The notes under the pieces are model-generated. The model was given only the letters and a program-made list of their open reading frames with translations, did no database searches and was not told the DNA's origin. From Nitrospirales bacterium (GTDB lineage Bacteria; Nitrospirota; Nitrospiria; Nitrospirales; UBA8639), in the NCBI GenBank assembly GCA_031315915.1, contig JALDRK010000024.1, positions 1 through 62,039 of the forward strand: a stretch of DNA of 62,039 nucleotides, read 5' to 3'. Of the stretch, positions 34,743 through 44,994 are shown piece after piece. A program made the position numbers and the translations under genes. Every line of letters begins with the position of its first letter. Position 1 is the stretch's first letter.

Positions 34743-37700
34743 GGGCCACCACCTCTTTACCCCTTTGAGCATGAGCTTTAGCCAATGCCGCCTTTCGTTC
34801 CTGGAGGACACGCTTATAATCTACCGGCATCACTTTGACGAATTTAGGAAGGAACACTTCCCATGCCTCCAAGATTCTTGACGCCTTTGCGCTCCCCGTA
34901 TATTTTCGATGGGCCTCAATCAACATCCGGAGTGTCTGCTTATCTTCACGCCCCACAACCGGCTCAAGCTCCACCATGCCCATATTGCATCTGACCGGAA
35001 ATTGCTCATCCTCGTTCAAGACGTACGCCTCCCCACCCGACATCCCGGCCGCAAAATTTCGTCCGGTCTTCCCCAAGACGACGATGACCCCCCCTGTCAT
35101 GTATTCACAACCATGGTCTCCGGTTCCCTCAATGACCGCACGGGCGCCACTATTTCGAACACCGAATCGCTCGCCGGCCGTCCCATAAAAGTACCCCTCT
35201 CCTCGTGTCGCACCATAGAGGGACGTATTGCCGATTAAAATGGTTTCTTCAGGATTAAAGGTCACCCCTTTAGGTGGCACCACGATAATTTTTCCTCCGG
35301 ATAACCCTTTGCCTAAATAGTCGTTCGACTCCCCTTCTAAGGTAAGCGTAATTCCGCGGGACAAAAAAGCTCCAAAAGATTGACCGGCCGATCCGGTGAA
35401 CTTGATCCGAATCGTATCGGGAGGCAACCCCTCATTTCCATACCGTTTGGCTACATGGCTGGAGAGCACGGTTCCCGTTGTCCGATTGATGTTGCGAATA
35501 GGCAGCTCAAAAGAAACCGGCTCACCATGATCCAGTGCCGGCTGACATCGCTCGACTAATTGATTATCTAAAATCCCTTGCAGGCCATGATCCTGGACTT
35601 CCCGACAATACGTGGCTACCGTGGCCTCCACTTCGGGTTTTATCAAGAGGGGAGATAAATCCAGGCCCTTGGCCTTCCAATGATCCACCGCATGTTTGAC
35701 TTTTATTTTATCCACCCGCCCGATCATGTCATTCAGCGTACGGAAACCCAACTTGGCCATAAGGTTTCGCACTTCTTCCGCGATAAACGTAAAATAGTTG
35801 ACGACATGGTCCGGATTACCTGTGTACCGTTTTCGCAATTCGGGATCCTGCGTGGCCACCCCGACCGGACAGGTATTGAGGTGGCATTTCCGCATCATAA
35901 TACAACCCTCCACGATCAAAGGAGCCGTAGAAAAACCAAACTCTTCTGCGCCTAGGAGCGCCGCAATGACCACATCCCGTCCCGTCCGCAATTGTCCGTC
36001 TGTTTCAACTCGAATGCGGCCGCGAAGGTTATTGAGGACAAGGGTTTGATGGGTTTCCGCCAACCCGAGTTCCCAAGGGATACCCGCGTATTTGATAGAG
36101 GATAAGGGAGAGGCTCCCGTCCCGCCGGAATCCCCGCTAATCAGGACTTTGTCCGCATGGGCTTTGGAGACACCCGCCGCAACCGTTCCAACACCCACTT
36201 CCGACACCAATTTGACGGAAACCGCCGCATCGGGGTTGGAGTTTTTCAGATCGAAAATGAGTTGGGCCAGATCCTCAATTGAATAAATATCATGATGTGG
36301 AGGAGGCGAGATTAATTGCACTCCCGGTGTGGAAAATCTCAACTGGGCAATGGCCTCATCGACTTTATGACCCGGCAATTGTCCTCCCTCACCGGGTTTG
36401 GCTCCCTGGGCCATCTTGATTTGGAGTTCTTTGGCATTGACCAGATAATGGGCCGTCACGCCAAACCGGGCAGAGGCGACTTGTTTAATATAGGAATTCT
36501 TGGAGTCTCCATTGGGCAGGGGAATATACCGTTCGGGATCCTCGCCGCCCTCGCCCGTATTACTCTTGGCACCCAGACGATTCATGGCGATCGCCAGGGT
36601 CTCATGAGCTTCTTTGCTGATGGCTCCAAAGGACATGGCCCCCGTGGTAAACCGTTTCACGATAGCACTGACCGGTTCAACCTCCTCAAGGGGTATGGAA
36701 TCACCGGAAAATTTAAAGTCGAATAGCCCCCGCAACGTCGATCGCCGCTTATCCTCCTCATTCACCAAGGCCGCAAATTCCGCGTAAGTCTTGGCATCAT
36801 TCAACCTGGCTGCATGCTGCAGTTTGTAAATGACGTCAGGATTCCAATTATGGTGTTCCCCTTGGATGCGATAATGAATTTCTCCTCCAAAATCCAACTG
36901 TCGGACGGCCACGGGACGATAAGCCTGCGCATGCCGTCGCAAGGTTTCTTCCCCGACTTCCCGAACGCCGATTCCTTCGATGCGTGAGGAGGTGCCTGTA
37001 AAAAACCGGTCGACAAGGTCTCGATTCAGACCAATGGCCTCGAAAATCTGGGCTCCACAATAGGATTGAACGGTCGAAATCCCCATTTTCGAAAAAATCT
37101 TCAGAAGGCCTTTATTCACGCCCTTGATAAACTTGGATTCGGCGGTGGCAATGTCCACGGTTTCAGGGAAAAATCCCTCCCGTTCCATATCCACTAGAGA
37201 CTCAAACACCAGATAGGGATTGATGGCCCCTGCTCCATATCCGATCAGGCAGGCAAAATGATGCACATCCCGAGGTTCCCCCGTCTCAAGAATCAGACCC
37301 ACCTCGGTTCTCAATTCTTCACGAACAAGATGATGATGAACCGCGGAAACACCGAGCAGGCTGGGGATGGGTGCCCATTCTTCGTTGATGCCCCGATCAC
37401 TGAGAATCAGGAATTTTTCTCCATCATTGATCGCGTTGGAAGCTTCCTGACAGAGCCGATCAAGCGCTGAGGCTAACCCTTCGGGACCTTCCGCCACCTT
37501 GAACAATAAGGAGAGCGTTTTGCTTCGAAAGTTGGGATCACCGAACAATCGTATTTTTTGTAAATCGCTATTGGTCAAAATCGGTTGTTGTAATTTTATG
37601 CGCCGACAGGCTTCGGGAATCTCCGCAATCACATTGGGTTTGGGGCCGATATTGGTCACCAGCGACATGACCAGTTGCTCACGGATAGGATCAATCGGAG

Positions 37701-38724
37701 GATTGGTCACCTGTGCAAAAAGCTGCTTAAAGTATTTGAATAATAATTGAGGTCGTTCGGATAAGACGGCCAACGGCGTGTCGGTTCCCATCGAAGAGGT
37801 CGGTTCCTCCCCATTCACCGCCATGGGATACAACACCATTTTTAGTTCTTCCACCGTGAATCCAAAGGCTTGTTGCCGCTGCCTAAGGGTCGCGTGGTCC
37901 GGCTGCGGTACATTCAGGGGTTCGGGCAATTCATCCAGGGAGACACGATGCTGCGTCAACCACTGGCGATAGGGTTTCCGTTTCGTAATTTCGGTTTTAA
38001 TTTCTTCATCGTCAATAATGCGCCCTTGAACCGTATCCACTAAAAACATCCGCCCCGGCTGCAGGCGCCCCTTCATTCGAATGTTGTGCGGTTCGGTGGG
38101 CAACACTCCGGCTTCTGAGGCCAGCACGACAAGATCGTCATTGGTCACTTGATACCGGCAGGGACGCAGACCATTGCGGTCCAAGGTCGCGCCCACTAAA
38201 TGGCCATCCGTAAAACACACCGCGGCAGGTCCATCCCAAGGCTCCATGACGGCGGCATGATACTCATAAAATCCCCTCCGGTTCAGATCCATCTGCGGAT
38301 TCCCGACCCAAGGCTCAGGGATCAGCATCATCATGGCATGAGGCAACGATCGTCCTGCCATCACCAAAAACTCAAGGGCATTATCCAAACAAGCCGAATC
38401 GCTTTGCTCCGCTGCGTCGATAATCGGAAACAATTTTTTTAAATCGTCCCCAAACAGATCAGACGCTAACCGTCCCTGCCGGGCCCTCATCCAATTGACA
38501 TTGCCTTTTAAGGTATTGATTTCCCCGTTATGCACGGAATACCGGTACGGATGAGCAAGGGACCAGGCCGGAAACGTGTTGGTACTGAACCGGGAATGCA
38601 CAAGCGCCAAGGCGGTCGTGAATGTCGGATCGGTTAAATCCGGATAAAACAATGAGACCTGGTCGGGCAACAACATGCCTTTATAGACGATGGTATTTCC
38701 CGACAAACTGGGAAATATGCCCAT
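34735..38724 (-). CDS. gltB: Glutamate synthase large subunit, main part (downstream of a frameshift)
   Basis: About 1,330 codons from the ATG at 38724; the same frame is open back to 39117, but that stretch is a shadow of the true N-terminus. It contains the rest of the amidotransferase domain ([29 protein letters not shown]), the central domain, and the FMN/2-oxoglutarate barrel ([18 protein letters not shown]). The 3Fe-4S cluster is [12 protein letters not shown], and the C-terminal beta-helix is Gly-rich. Together with 38681-39325 it makes a full-length GltB of about 1,530 aa once the indel at 38730-38733 is corrected. It overlaps gltD by 8 bp. Confidence 0.9.
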   Translation of the reverse strand: MGIFPSLSGNTIVYKGMLLPDQVSLFYPDLTDPTFTTALALVHSRFSTNTFPAWSLAHPYRYSVHNGEINTLKGNVNWMRARQGRLASDLFGDDLKKLFPIIDAAEQSDSACLDNALEFLVMAGRSLPHAMMMLIPEPWVGNPQMDLNRRGFYEYHAAVMEPWDGPAAVCFTDGHLVGATLDRNGLRPCRYQVTNDDLVVLASEAGVLPTEPHNIRMKGRLQPGRMFLVDTVQGRIIDDEEIKTEITKRKPYRQWLTQHRVSLDELPEPLNVPQPDHATLRQRQQAFGFTVEELKMVLYPMAVNGEEPTSSMGTDTPLAVLSERPQLLFKYFKQLFAQVTNPPIDPIREQLVMSLVTNIGPKPNVIAEIPEACRRIKLQQPILTNSDLQKIRLFGDPNFRSKTLSLLFKVAEGPEGLASALDRLCQEASNAINDGEKFLILSDRGINEEWAPIPSLLGVSAVHHHLVREELRTEVGLILETGEPRDVHHFACLIGYGAGAINPYLVFESLVDMEREGFFPETVDIATAESKFIKGVNKGLLKIFSKMGISTVQSYCGAQIFEAIGLNRDLVDRFFTGTSSRIEGIGVREVGEETLRRHAQAYRPVAVRQLDFGGEIHYRIQGEHHNWNPDVIYKLQHAARLNDAKTYAEFAALVNEEDKRRSTLRGLFDFKFSGDSIPLEEVEPVSAIVKRFTTGAMSFGAISKEAHETLAIAMNRLGAKSNTGEGGEDPERYIPLPNGDSKNSYIKQVASARFGVTAHYLVNAKELQIKMAQGAKPGEGGQLPGHKVDEAIAQLRFSTPGVQLISPPPHHDIYSIEDLAQLIFDLKNSNPDAAVSVKLVSEVGVGTVAAGVSKAHADKVLISGDSGGTGASPLSSIKYAGIPWELGLAETHQTLVLNNLRGRIRVETDGQLRTGRDVVIAALLGAEEFGFSTAPLIVEGCIMMRKCHLNTCPVGVATQDPELRKRYTGNPDHVVNYFTFIAEEVRNLMAKLGFRTLNDMIGRVDKIKVKHAVDHWKAKGLDLSPLLIKPEVEATVATYCREVQDHGLQGILDNQLVERCQPALDHGEPVSFELPIRNINRTTGTVLSSHVAKRYGNEGLPPDTIRIKFTGSAGQSFGAFLSRGITLTLEGESNDYLGKGLSGGKIIVVPPKGVTFNPEETILIGNTSLYGATRGEGYFYGTAGERFGVRNSGARAVIEGTGDHGCEYMTGGVIVVLGKTGRNFAAGMSGGEAYVLNEDEQFPVRCNMGMVELEPVVGREDKQTLRMLIEAHRKYTGSAKASRILEAWEVFLPKFVKVMPVDYKRVLQERKAALAKAHAQRGKEVVARG

Positions 38725-39325
38725 TCTTTCCCCGGCAAGCCGATTCACGGATTGCCCGGGTGATCCGCTTCCGAATGATGTATAGCTTGCGCTCGAACTG
38801 AGCGGGATTGAGTAATTCGCGGGCCACGAAAAATTGACGAATGGCAGGCATCGTGGTTCGGGCTTGTGCGCCGATATGTTCCTCTTTGGCCGGGACGTCC
38901 CGCCACCCCAAAAGTTCTTGTCCTTCCTCTCGAATGATCGACTCAATAAGCACTTCGCATTGCTTTCGCGCTTTGGCCTCCTGTGGAAGAAATGCCATCC
39001 CCACCCCATAGGTTCCGGCTCCCGGAAGTCGCATGCCCAACTCTCCACAAACTCGTTGAAAAAATTCATGAGGTATTTGGGACAAGACCCCTGCTCCATC
39101 CCCCGTACAGGGATCACACCCCTGCGCTCCCCGATGGGTCAGGTTTTCCAAAACCTGAAGCGCGTTTCTCAAAATGCCGTGAGATTTCTGGCCTTTAATA
39201 TGCGCAACAAAGCCGATTCCACAGGAATCTTTTTCATGGGCAGGATCATATAACCCTTGAGCGGGGGGAAGACCAGGAATGGGAACACCATGCAACTCGT
39301 TCATTGATACGCCGTTTTTCTCCAT
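38681..39325 (-). CDS. gltB: Glutamate synthase large subunit, N-terminal part (before a frameshift)
   Basis: 214 codons; the last 19 or so are out-of-frame nonsense after the indel. It encodes the N-terminal-nucleophile glutamine amidotransferase domain. After a propeptide-like stretch of about 34 residues comes the catalytic cysteine in [10 protein letters not shown], then [18 protein letters not shown] and [10 protein letters not shown]. The frame should pass from RAIRES into [19 protein letters not shown] but breaks at a GGGG run (38730-38733) that looks one G too long. The start is ATG 39325 or the ATG seven codons later (39304); no ribosome site decides. Confidence 0.88.
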   Translation of the reverse strand: MEKNGVSMNELHGVPIPGLPPAQGLYDPAHEKDSCGIGFVAHIKGQKSHGILRNALQVLENLTHRGAQGCDPCTGDGAGVLSQIPHEFFQRVCGELGMRLPGAGTYGVGMAFLPQEAKARKQCEVLIESIIREEGQELLGWRDVPAKEEHIGAQARTTMPAIRQFFVARELLNPAQFERKLYIIRKRITRAIRESACRGKNGHISQFVGKYHRL

Positions 39326-39648
39326 GGATCGTTATTGATTCGCCATTCTACTGCATTTCAGGTATTCTTTGCCATTGAGGCACACTCAATACCTTCCCCT
39401 CTTAAAATTCGAAGGGCCTGCTCTTGTAGCCTGTCCTGGACCCGAAAAAAATTTAGAATTCAAGAAGGGAAAAGTTGGGGAATGTAGAGGGAGACATTAA
39501 TGGATGACGAAATTTTCTGTCAAGGCAGCTTCCCCATTCAGAAAATTTTAAGCCCGGAGAGACAGAGGAATCAATCAGCCCATCCACGAAGCTTCTCCCG
39601 CCTGTATTTGGCTTGACAATCCACAGGGCACACCCTAGTATCGCCGCC

Positions 39649-40653
39649 ATGTCCCAGGAACCGGCCCTCAAAGACCTGGAATCCATGGAAGATGTGTGGG
39701 AGGCCTTTCGTCCCGAACTCGTAGAGGTTGAAGGGCAAATCACCAAACATCTCCATTCCCATGCTCCTTTAATCAATACGGTTGCCGGCCATATTTTTGC
39801 CAGCGGCGGGAAACGTATTCGTCCACTGCTTCTTATTCTTTGCGCCCGATTGTGCGGGTACCTTCAAAAAGACTTTTTACTGTTGGGCAGTCTGATTGAA
39901 TTCATTCATACCGCCACTCTCTTGCATGACGATGTGCTGGATGAAGCGGATCTCCGTCGCGGAAAACCCACCGCCAGAAAAATCTGGGGCAATCAGGCCA
40001 GTATTCTTGTCGGAGACTATCTCTATTCCCAAGCTATGGCCCTGATCGCCACCTTTCACAATCATGGCATTAATGAAGCCTTGGCGGATGCGTGCAGAAA
40101 AATGGCGGAAGGTGAGGTCCTTCAACTTTGCGCGAATAGTCAACCGGATCTGTCGGAAGCCGCGTATCTGCAAATTGTGGAATATAAGACGGCCGCGCTG
40201 GTCGCGGCCTCCTGTAAAGTCGGCGCCATTGTCGGAGGCGCCTCACCGGAAGAACAAACCGCTCTCTACCGGTTTGGCTATCATCTGGGGATGGCATTTC
40301 AATTGGCGGATGATCGCCTTGATTATGCCGCGGACGGTGCAAAGCTCGGAAAAGCACTCGGGCAGGACATTCGTCAGGGTATGATTACACTTCCTCTCCT
40401 CCACCTTTTACAAACATGTTCCACTCAGGACAACCAATGGATCACAGAGAAGATTCTGGGTCATGCCATTGAGGATGATGACGTCACCACGATCATTCAT
40501 CTCATGCAGAAGCAGGGGTCCCTGGCCTATTCCACCGCCCGTGCAAGGGAATATGTCGAGGCCGCCGCTCTCGACCTGGAACCCTTTCCTGCCTGTCCCG
40601 CCAAACGGTCCTTGGCCATTACCGCCTGTTACATGGTCAATCGCGACCAATAA
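39649..40653 (+). CDS. Long-chain polyprenyl diphosphate synthase
   Basis: About 334 aa from the ATG at 39649 (a TTG at 39613 extends it by 12 residues). The first Asp-rich motif is DDVLDEADLRRG and the second LADDRLDY, with GGKRIRPLL near the N-terminus and VEYKTAALVAASCKVGA in the middle. The family makes the octaprenyl/heptaprenyl side chain of quinones or related C30-C50 chains. No aromatic 5th-position residue marks a short-chain product, so a quinone tail is likely. The gene is divergent from gltB. Its 3' end contains a 32-bp stretch repeated in the island that follows. Confidence 0.88.
   Translation: MSQEPALKDLESMEDVWEAFRPELVEVEGQITKHLHSHAPLINTVAGHIFASGGKRIRPLLLILCARLCGYLQKDFLLLGSLIEFIHTATLLHDDVLDEADLRRGKPTARKIWGNQASILVGDYLYSQAMALIATFHNHGINEALADACRKMAEGEVLQLCANSQPDLSEAAYLQIVEYKTAALVAASCKVGAIVGGASPEEQTALYRFGYHLGMAFQLADDRLDYAADGAKLGKALGQDIRQGMITLPLLHLLQTCSTQDNQWITEKILGHAIEDDDVTTIIHLMQKQGSLAYSTARAREYVEAAALDLEPFPACPAKRSLAITACYMVNRDQ
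40562..40593 (+). repeat. 32-bp direct repeat, copy inside the polyprenyl synthase 3' end
   Basis: This stretch of coding sequence (residues AALDLEPFPA) recurs at 42469-42500 with 31 of 32 bases identical, about 1.9 kb away and in the same orientation. The second copy is outside any natural context, just before a DUF2971 gene. It may be a relic of the event that brought in the accessory island. Confidence 0.75.
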
Positions 40654-40804
40654 GCTCACGCCAAAACTTTCGGCCTTAAAATTGACAGGAATGCCTGTTA
40701 GTTTCCCAATCAACACATAATTGTGGCAGGTATGCTTGCCCAAACTTTAAATTGTGCGTGGAGCGCATTTGGAAAAAGATCATGTCCAAGCGATTTTTGA
40801 CTTT

Positions 40805-40963
40805 GCCGGGTTTCGTCCCGGCAGGCGAGGCCCTTTTCTTTTGGGAAAAGGACCCAAAACCATTGACTTCCTGCCTGGCCATATGAGTATGAGATGAGAC
40901 GAACGCGCACTTCCAAGCGGCGGACCAACTCGCGGAGCCTACCCTGAGTTTTGTCGAATGGCT
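40805..40963 (+). repeat. Composite intergenic repeat, copy 1
   Basis: It starts with a GC palindrome (GCCGGGTTTCGTCCCGGC), then a hairpin (CCTTTTC / GAAAAGG, 40832-40851), and ends with AACTCGCGGAGCCT and a CCTGAGTTTTGTCGAA tail. The same order of parts appears inverted at 43814-44032. It resembles widely scattered non-coding repeats that gather near gene-transfer junctions. The rest of the 606-bp gap 40654-41259 shows no gene. Confidence 0.7.
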
Positions 40964-41259
40964 GGAACAGGGTCCGCCTATTGCTATTGATAGAGCGTTC
41001 GTCTCAGAGGCCAGACAGTATACGTCGGAAACAAATGCCCATCATGCCATGGAAAAAGGAGCTGACATGCCTTGCACTGAAGGCGTGGAGCAAATGACGA
41101 ATTCCATTTTTGCTTAAAAAGTGGACAGGAAGGATTCCAATTACCAATCCATTTAACAGAATGGGTATTCGGTTACATTTTGGGTTTGGATAGGCACGAT
41201 AAAGATGGCCTTCATCCCAGCTTTGCTATATGGTTAATAGACCCGAAAAATAGAACGTA

Positions 41260-41949
41260 ATGACCATGGCGACAAACGAACTTCATCTAGACATTCTTCC
41301 TCCCTCGCAACGCCGGTTGTGGGATGAACTGATTGATGTGCCCGGAGTATTTACCCTCTATGGCGGAACCGCGATTGCTTTACAGATCGGACATCGTGAT
41401 TCCGCAGATTTTGATTTCTTTGCCTTCGAATCATTCCAGCCACGAGACTTCTCAACGACCATACCGTTCTTACAAAGCGCAGAGATTATACAGCAAGCCA
41501 AGAATACCCTTACCTGTCTCATTGAGCGTGGTGGTCCGGTGCAAATATCGTTTTTCGGGGTGCCAAACCTTTCACCAATCAAAGACCCTATCATCGCTCA
41601 AGATAATGGAGTAAAAATTGCTTCATTGCTTGATTTGGCTGGGATGAAAGCGGCCGTAGTACAGCAGCGGCCGGAAGCCAAAGATTATATTGATTTGGCC
41701 ACGATGATTGAGAAAGAGGTGACGGATTTGCCAACAGCGTTGGCCGCCGCCAAGTTGATTTACGGCCTGTCCTTTAACCCGGAGCTGACATTAAAAGCGC
41801 TGTCCTATTATGACGATGGTAATTTGAAGACCATTCCCGTTCACCACAAAGAACGGTTACTACATGCAGTGCGCGCCGTTGATCTGGATCGATTGCCCGT
41901 GCTCAACCGCAGTCGTGTTCAGAGTCATGATCAGGGGTTTGAACAATGA
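41260..41949 (+). CDS. AbiEii-type nucleotidyltransferase (toxin-like)
   Basis: 229 aa. The nucleotidyltransferase motif is YGGTAIALQIGHRDSADFDF: the GG near residue 35, then D50-x-D52, as in AbiEii/MenT-type proteins, followed by ISFFGVPNL and the DLAGMKAAVVQQRPEAKDYIDL region of that family. MenT enzymes add nucleotides to tRNA or other acceptors and act as toxins or phage-defence factors. It overlaps the next gene as ATGA, giving a two-gene pair. Start ATG 41260, or 41266. Confidence 0.82.
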   Translation: MTMATNELHLDILPPSQRRLWDELIDVPGVFTLYGGTAIALQIGHRDSADFDFFAFESFQPRDFSTTIPFLQSAEIIQQAKNTLTCLIERGGPVQISFFGVPNLSPIKDPIIAQDNGVKIASLLDLAGMKAAVVQQRPEAKDYIDLATMIEKEVTDLPTALAAAKLIYGLSFNPELTLKALSYYDDGNLKTIPVHHKERLLHAVRAVDLDRLPVLNRSRVQSHDQGFEQ

Positions 41950-42236
41950 AAGCCCTTTCACTGACCGATGAATTAGCGAAGGTTGCGCAACGGGTGATCT
42001 GGTTTGAAAAGCCAGAAGAGGCATTAGCTGATCCGATCCGCTTTGTCACCTATATCATGACCTATGGTACCCACGAGGACATGAAAGTGGTCCGGCATTA
42101 TGTTTCAGATGATGATTTGCGCGAAGCATTGACACATGCCCCACCGGGCATCTTCGATCCTCGCTCATGGGCCTACTGGCATTTAAAGCTTGGACAATAT
42201 CCACCGCCGCCGCTTCCAACTCGTGTTTTTGAATGA
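41946..42236 (+). CDS. Small partner of the AbiEii-type protein
   Basis: 96 aa, start overlapping the upstream stop (ATGA). It is soluble and mainly helical with a Trp-rich C-terminal half (FDPRSWAYWHLKLGQ) and a Pro run. Small proteins with HEDMKVVRHYVSDDDLREAL-type wording often sit directly beside AbiEii-like genes. Its place and size suggest the antitoxin or cofactor of the pair, although here it follows the toxin-like gene; the more common order is antitoxin first. Activity is inferred. Confidence 0.72.
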   Translation: MKALSLTDELAKVAQRVIWFEKPEEALADPIRFVTYIMTYGTHEDMKVVRHYVSDDDLREALTHAPPGIFDPRSWAYWHLKLGQYPPPPLPTRVFE

Positions 42237-42468
42237 TCGCCATGTTACAGAATGGGGAATTCGGTAATATTTTACACTAACGCCGGCGATCAGCGGCTGG
42301 CGGAAACCAAGAGACGACGCTCGCCCAAGAGTGGACTGCGGACATGTCGAGGACTCTGAAGGAAACGTTGCAGTAGCCGATCCGCTGCATCGTCTTTGTT
42401 TGACCCTGCAGCAAATCCTGGGGCAATTAACTGCGACGTGTAAGGGAAACATGGAACACGTCACGCGC

Positions 42469-42500
42469 CCGCCGCTCTCGACCTGGAACCCTTTGCTGCC
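42469..42500 (+). repeat. 32-bp direct repeat, island copy
   Basis: This is a near-exact copy (31/32) of polyprenyl synthase positions 40562-40593. It lies 35 bp before the DUF2971 start, in a stretch (42237-42534) without a convincing gene of its own. The open frame of DUF2971 runs back through it, so it is easily mistaken for coding sequence. Confidence 0.75.
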
Positions 42501-42534
42501 GTTCGGATACAGCTACGCTTGCCGCCTGAACAAG

Positions 42535-43443
42535 ATGGTGTCTTCATCGATGACTTTACCTCCACTTTACAAGTATCTTGACGTTTCTGGTGCGAAACTG
42601 ACGCTCAAAAACAGGACATTCAAACACGCAAAACCGTCGGATTTTAACGACTTAGAGGATCTAACGATCCAAAGCATCTTCCCAGAGGACACCGAAGAAG
42701 CGCTGAAGAGGATCGCCGGTGGCTTAACCAATGTGATCCTATCTCACCTTGACGAGGAGCCCACATGCGGTTCGCCGATGAAGGAAATAATCATGGCCTT
42801 GCAACAAAGTTTACGAGCGAATCCAGGTACAGCTGACATAGGTCAGACCGAGCTGATTGACTCAGTCCCTCAGATATATGACCTCGAGTACGAACGTGAT
42901 AGGGCCAGGGAGCATATCGCAGTGATCAACGAGTTCATGCAGAGATTTCGCGTACTTTGCGTCACTATCCACAAAGACTCGGAGCGCATGTGGACTGAGT
43001 ATGCAGAAAAGCACAAGGGCGTTTGCCTGCGAATCCAACCAAATCTTACAAAGGACTCTAAATTCCAACTTTTTCGTCCCGTTATGTATAAGGATAAGCG
43101 TCCTCCCCTATACGAAGATACGCTTGAATTTATCGCTGGCGCTTTCTTTGGTGACCATAAAGCCCGGATCAAGGAGATCGTCGAGCGGATTATTTACACC
43201 AAAACGTTGGATTGGCAGCACAAAGGCGAATATCGCCTAGCTATTCCGATCGGGGAAGACGAACCGGCTTGGAATACTGACCCATACTATCCTGAAGAGA
43301 TCACGGAGTTGTATCTCGGGCTCGAAATGGAAAGGTCCGACACCGAGGAACTCGTTGAAAAGGCTCGTAATATTAATCCTGACATGGCAATCTACCGAGC
43401 AAATCGCGACAGTGTTGGAAAGCTCGTTTTCGATCAAGTGTAA
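42535..43443 (+). CDS. DUF2971 family protein
   Basis: 302 aa from the ATG at 42535 (42550 also possible); the open frame begins at 42331 but its first part includes the copied 32-bp stretch. It opens with PPLYKYLDVSGAKLTLKNRTF and AKPSDFNDLED, as DUF2971 proteins do, with a later WTEYAEKHKGVCLRI and the EIVERIIYTKTLDWQHKGEYRL block. DUF2971 proteins are common in defence islands and phage-related regions; no reaction is established. It stands 298 bp after the AbiEii pair. Confidence 0.8.
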   Translation: MVSSSMTLPPLYKYLDVSGAKLTLKNRTFKHAKPSDFNDLEDLTIQSIFPEDTEEALKRIAGGLTNVILSHLDEEPTCGSPMKEIIMALQQSLRANPGTADIGQTELIDSVPQIYDLEYERDRAREHIAVINEFMQRFRVLCVTIHKDSERMWTEYAEKHKGVCLRIQPNLTKDSKFQLFRPVMYKDKRPPLYEDTLEFIAGAFFGDHKARIKEIVERIIYTKTLDWQHKGEYRLAIPIGEDEPAWNTDPYYPEEITELYLGLEMERSDTEELVEKARNINPDMAIYRANRDSVGKLVFDQV

Positions 43444-43813
43444 GGAGGTGGAGATGTCCGCTTTTGGCCGGAAGGAGACCTTCTGAAAAAGTGATGCCAG
43501 TTGGTATAAAAAGTCCTTTCCTTCCCTAAATCTTAGGCTCTATGTAACAGACTCCCGTGTTCGGTTACCTTTTCAGACTACTCAGACTTGTGGTTGGTGG
43601 CCAAATTCTTTCTCCATCAAAAACTCACAAAATCCCTATGCCTATTGGGTATGGCCGAAATACAATAGTTCACTAAGCGAAGTGTTACATTTTCAGTATT
43701 TTTTGTTATCTTATTTGTCCATCCGTTTTAACCAATTCCTTCATAAGTCTTTCCTGGCCTTGTGGTGTGGCCGAGCAGTGCAGCCGACACCGGGGATAAT
43801 GTGTGCAGTGTTT

Positions 43814-44032
43814 GAGCCCTTCGATGAGACTCAGGACAGGCTCCGCGAGTTTGCGCGCCGCCGGTGTTGGTGAACCGCGCAGGGAATCCGAATGGCCACA
43901 CCACGGCCAAAAATTGCTTGGTGCGTCTCCAAGAGCGCAACCCTTACTTGAGCCACTTTTGTCTCCACAACAAAAGTAGCGCCCTTCGGGACGCGCCAAG
44001 CAACAAGCTCGTCTGCCGGGGCGAAACCCGGC
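43814..44032 (-). repeat. Composite intergenic repeat, copy 2 (inverted)
   Basis: Read on the minus strand it has the same order as copy 1: GCCGGGTTTCGCCCCGGC palindrome, a hairpin (ACTTTTG / CAAAAGT, 43955-43977), then AACTCGCGGAGCCT and CCTGAGTCTCATCGAA. It is longer than copy 1 by about 60 bp. The pair brackets the AbiEii-DUF2971 island in opposite orientation. In the adjoining 43444-43813 I see no gene. Confidence 0.7.
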
Positions 44033-44034
44033 AT

Positions 44035-44988
44035 CTACCGAAACGCCCCTTGGCGATAGAGTCGCCAGAATGTAGTCAGGCCAGTCCAGATCGGATGACG
44101 CCGTTGGGCGGGTGTCAATTCAATTTTCACCCCGGAATGTCGCTCGATCTTCCAAACCAGATAATCCGCTCCTCCCTGAAACGTAAAAGCCGCTTTCACC
44201 AACCGCAGGATTGAAAGCAGTTTTCCCTGTATCCTCCGAATGCCCCAGCCCGCACGGTTAACCCACCGTGCTCGGGCGGAAAAAAGAGGGGTGTATCGTG
44301 TCTGCCCATTGTCCTGGTTCATACGGATGACAGAGGACCTATCGATAAGCACAGCACGGGTAACCTGTTCGTAGTGTTCTCGGGCATGCGCCCATAGGAT
44401 TCTGACTCTTCCCTTCGGCTCGGAACGGAGTTCCGCGCCATAGGTCAACATCAATCCCATCTCCCACAATTCCTCAGCCGTAAAGGGCTGTGTCATGCGG
44501 GGAAGGATTTTCTCCAGGAACGTTTGGACGGCTTGCGCCAACCCATGGAAAACTTTGCCTTTGACCTCCGGGTTTGTGGCCATCATCAGTACGGTTGGTT
44601 GGGCAAATCTGGCCCAGAAATAGGAATGAAACCATTGTGGAGTGACACTTCGTTCAAAGTCCGACAAGGACAGTACCGCGTATTTGATTCGAATGATTCG
44701 ATTATCAAACGGGACGCTAAGAAAAAACACATTGGGAGGTAAGAGCCAATTCGCAAAGGCCAACAGAGTCGAGGAAAAAGCCAGCGAATAATTCTCGACC
44801 AGAACATAGCAATCAACCAAACTTTCCTGATCGGAATGGGCTCTCAGGCAGGATCCATAAAACAAAATCCCCAAAGCCGCCTGTCCATACTGCTCAATCA
44901 GGACCCGGGCCACAGCCTCAATCCCCTCTGGTATCGGCTGCATACTTGGTTGACTCACCACATCCAACAGTTGGGGAGAAGGCATCAT
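44035..44988 (-). CDS. Nucleotidyltransferase-fold protein, possibly Tam41-like CDP-DAG synthase
   Basis: 317 aa, soluble. The FYGSCLRAHSDQESLVDCYVLV stretch (near residue 43) has the GS and the downstream acidic pattern of the nucleotidyltransferase fold. The layout fits the Tam41/MMP37 family, which makes CDP-diacylglycerol from phosphatidate and CTP. The PQWFHSYFWAR and GVKIELTPAQRR regions and a basic C-terminus are also consistent. It lies 6 bp after the lipid kinase gene and below a CDP-alcohol phosphatidyltransferase, so a phospholipid role is likely. The family assignment is moderately sure, the substrate is not. Confidence 0.6.
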   Translation of the reverse strand: MMPSPQLLDVVSQPSMQPIPEGIEAVARVLIEQYGQAALGILFYGSCLRAHSDQESLVDCYVLVENYSLAFSSTLLAFANWLLPPNVFFLSVPFDNRIIRIKYAVLSLSDFERSVTPQWFHSYFWARFAQPTVLMMATNPEVKGKVFHGLAQAVQTFLEKILPRMTQPFTAEELWEMGLMLTYGAELRSEPKGRVRILWAHAREHYEQVTRAVLIDRSSVIRMNQDNGQTRYTPLFSARARWVNRAGWGIRRIQGKLLSILRLVKAAFTFQGGADYLVWKIERHSGVKIELTPAQRRHPIWTGLTTFWRLYRQGAFR

Positions 44989-44994
44989 GGGATC

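Noticed and set aside
38725..39117. Long open frame before 38724 in the main gltB frame, which looks like a 1,460-codon gene starting at 39117
   Set aside because: Residues from 39117 to about 38735 are an out-of-frame shadow of the amidotransferase domain, which is encoded in the other frame.
42331..42534. Upstream extension of the DUF2971 frame as real N-terminus
   Set aside because: It runs through a copied piece of the polyprenyl synthase gene and has no family match; DUF2971 proteins begin near LYKY.
40654..44034. Insertion sequence or prophage
   Set aside because: No transposase, integrase or phage structural gene is visible; only repeats and accessory genes.
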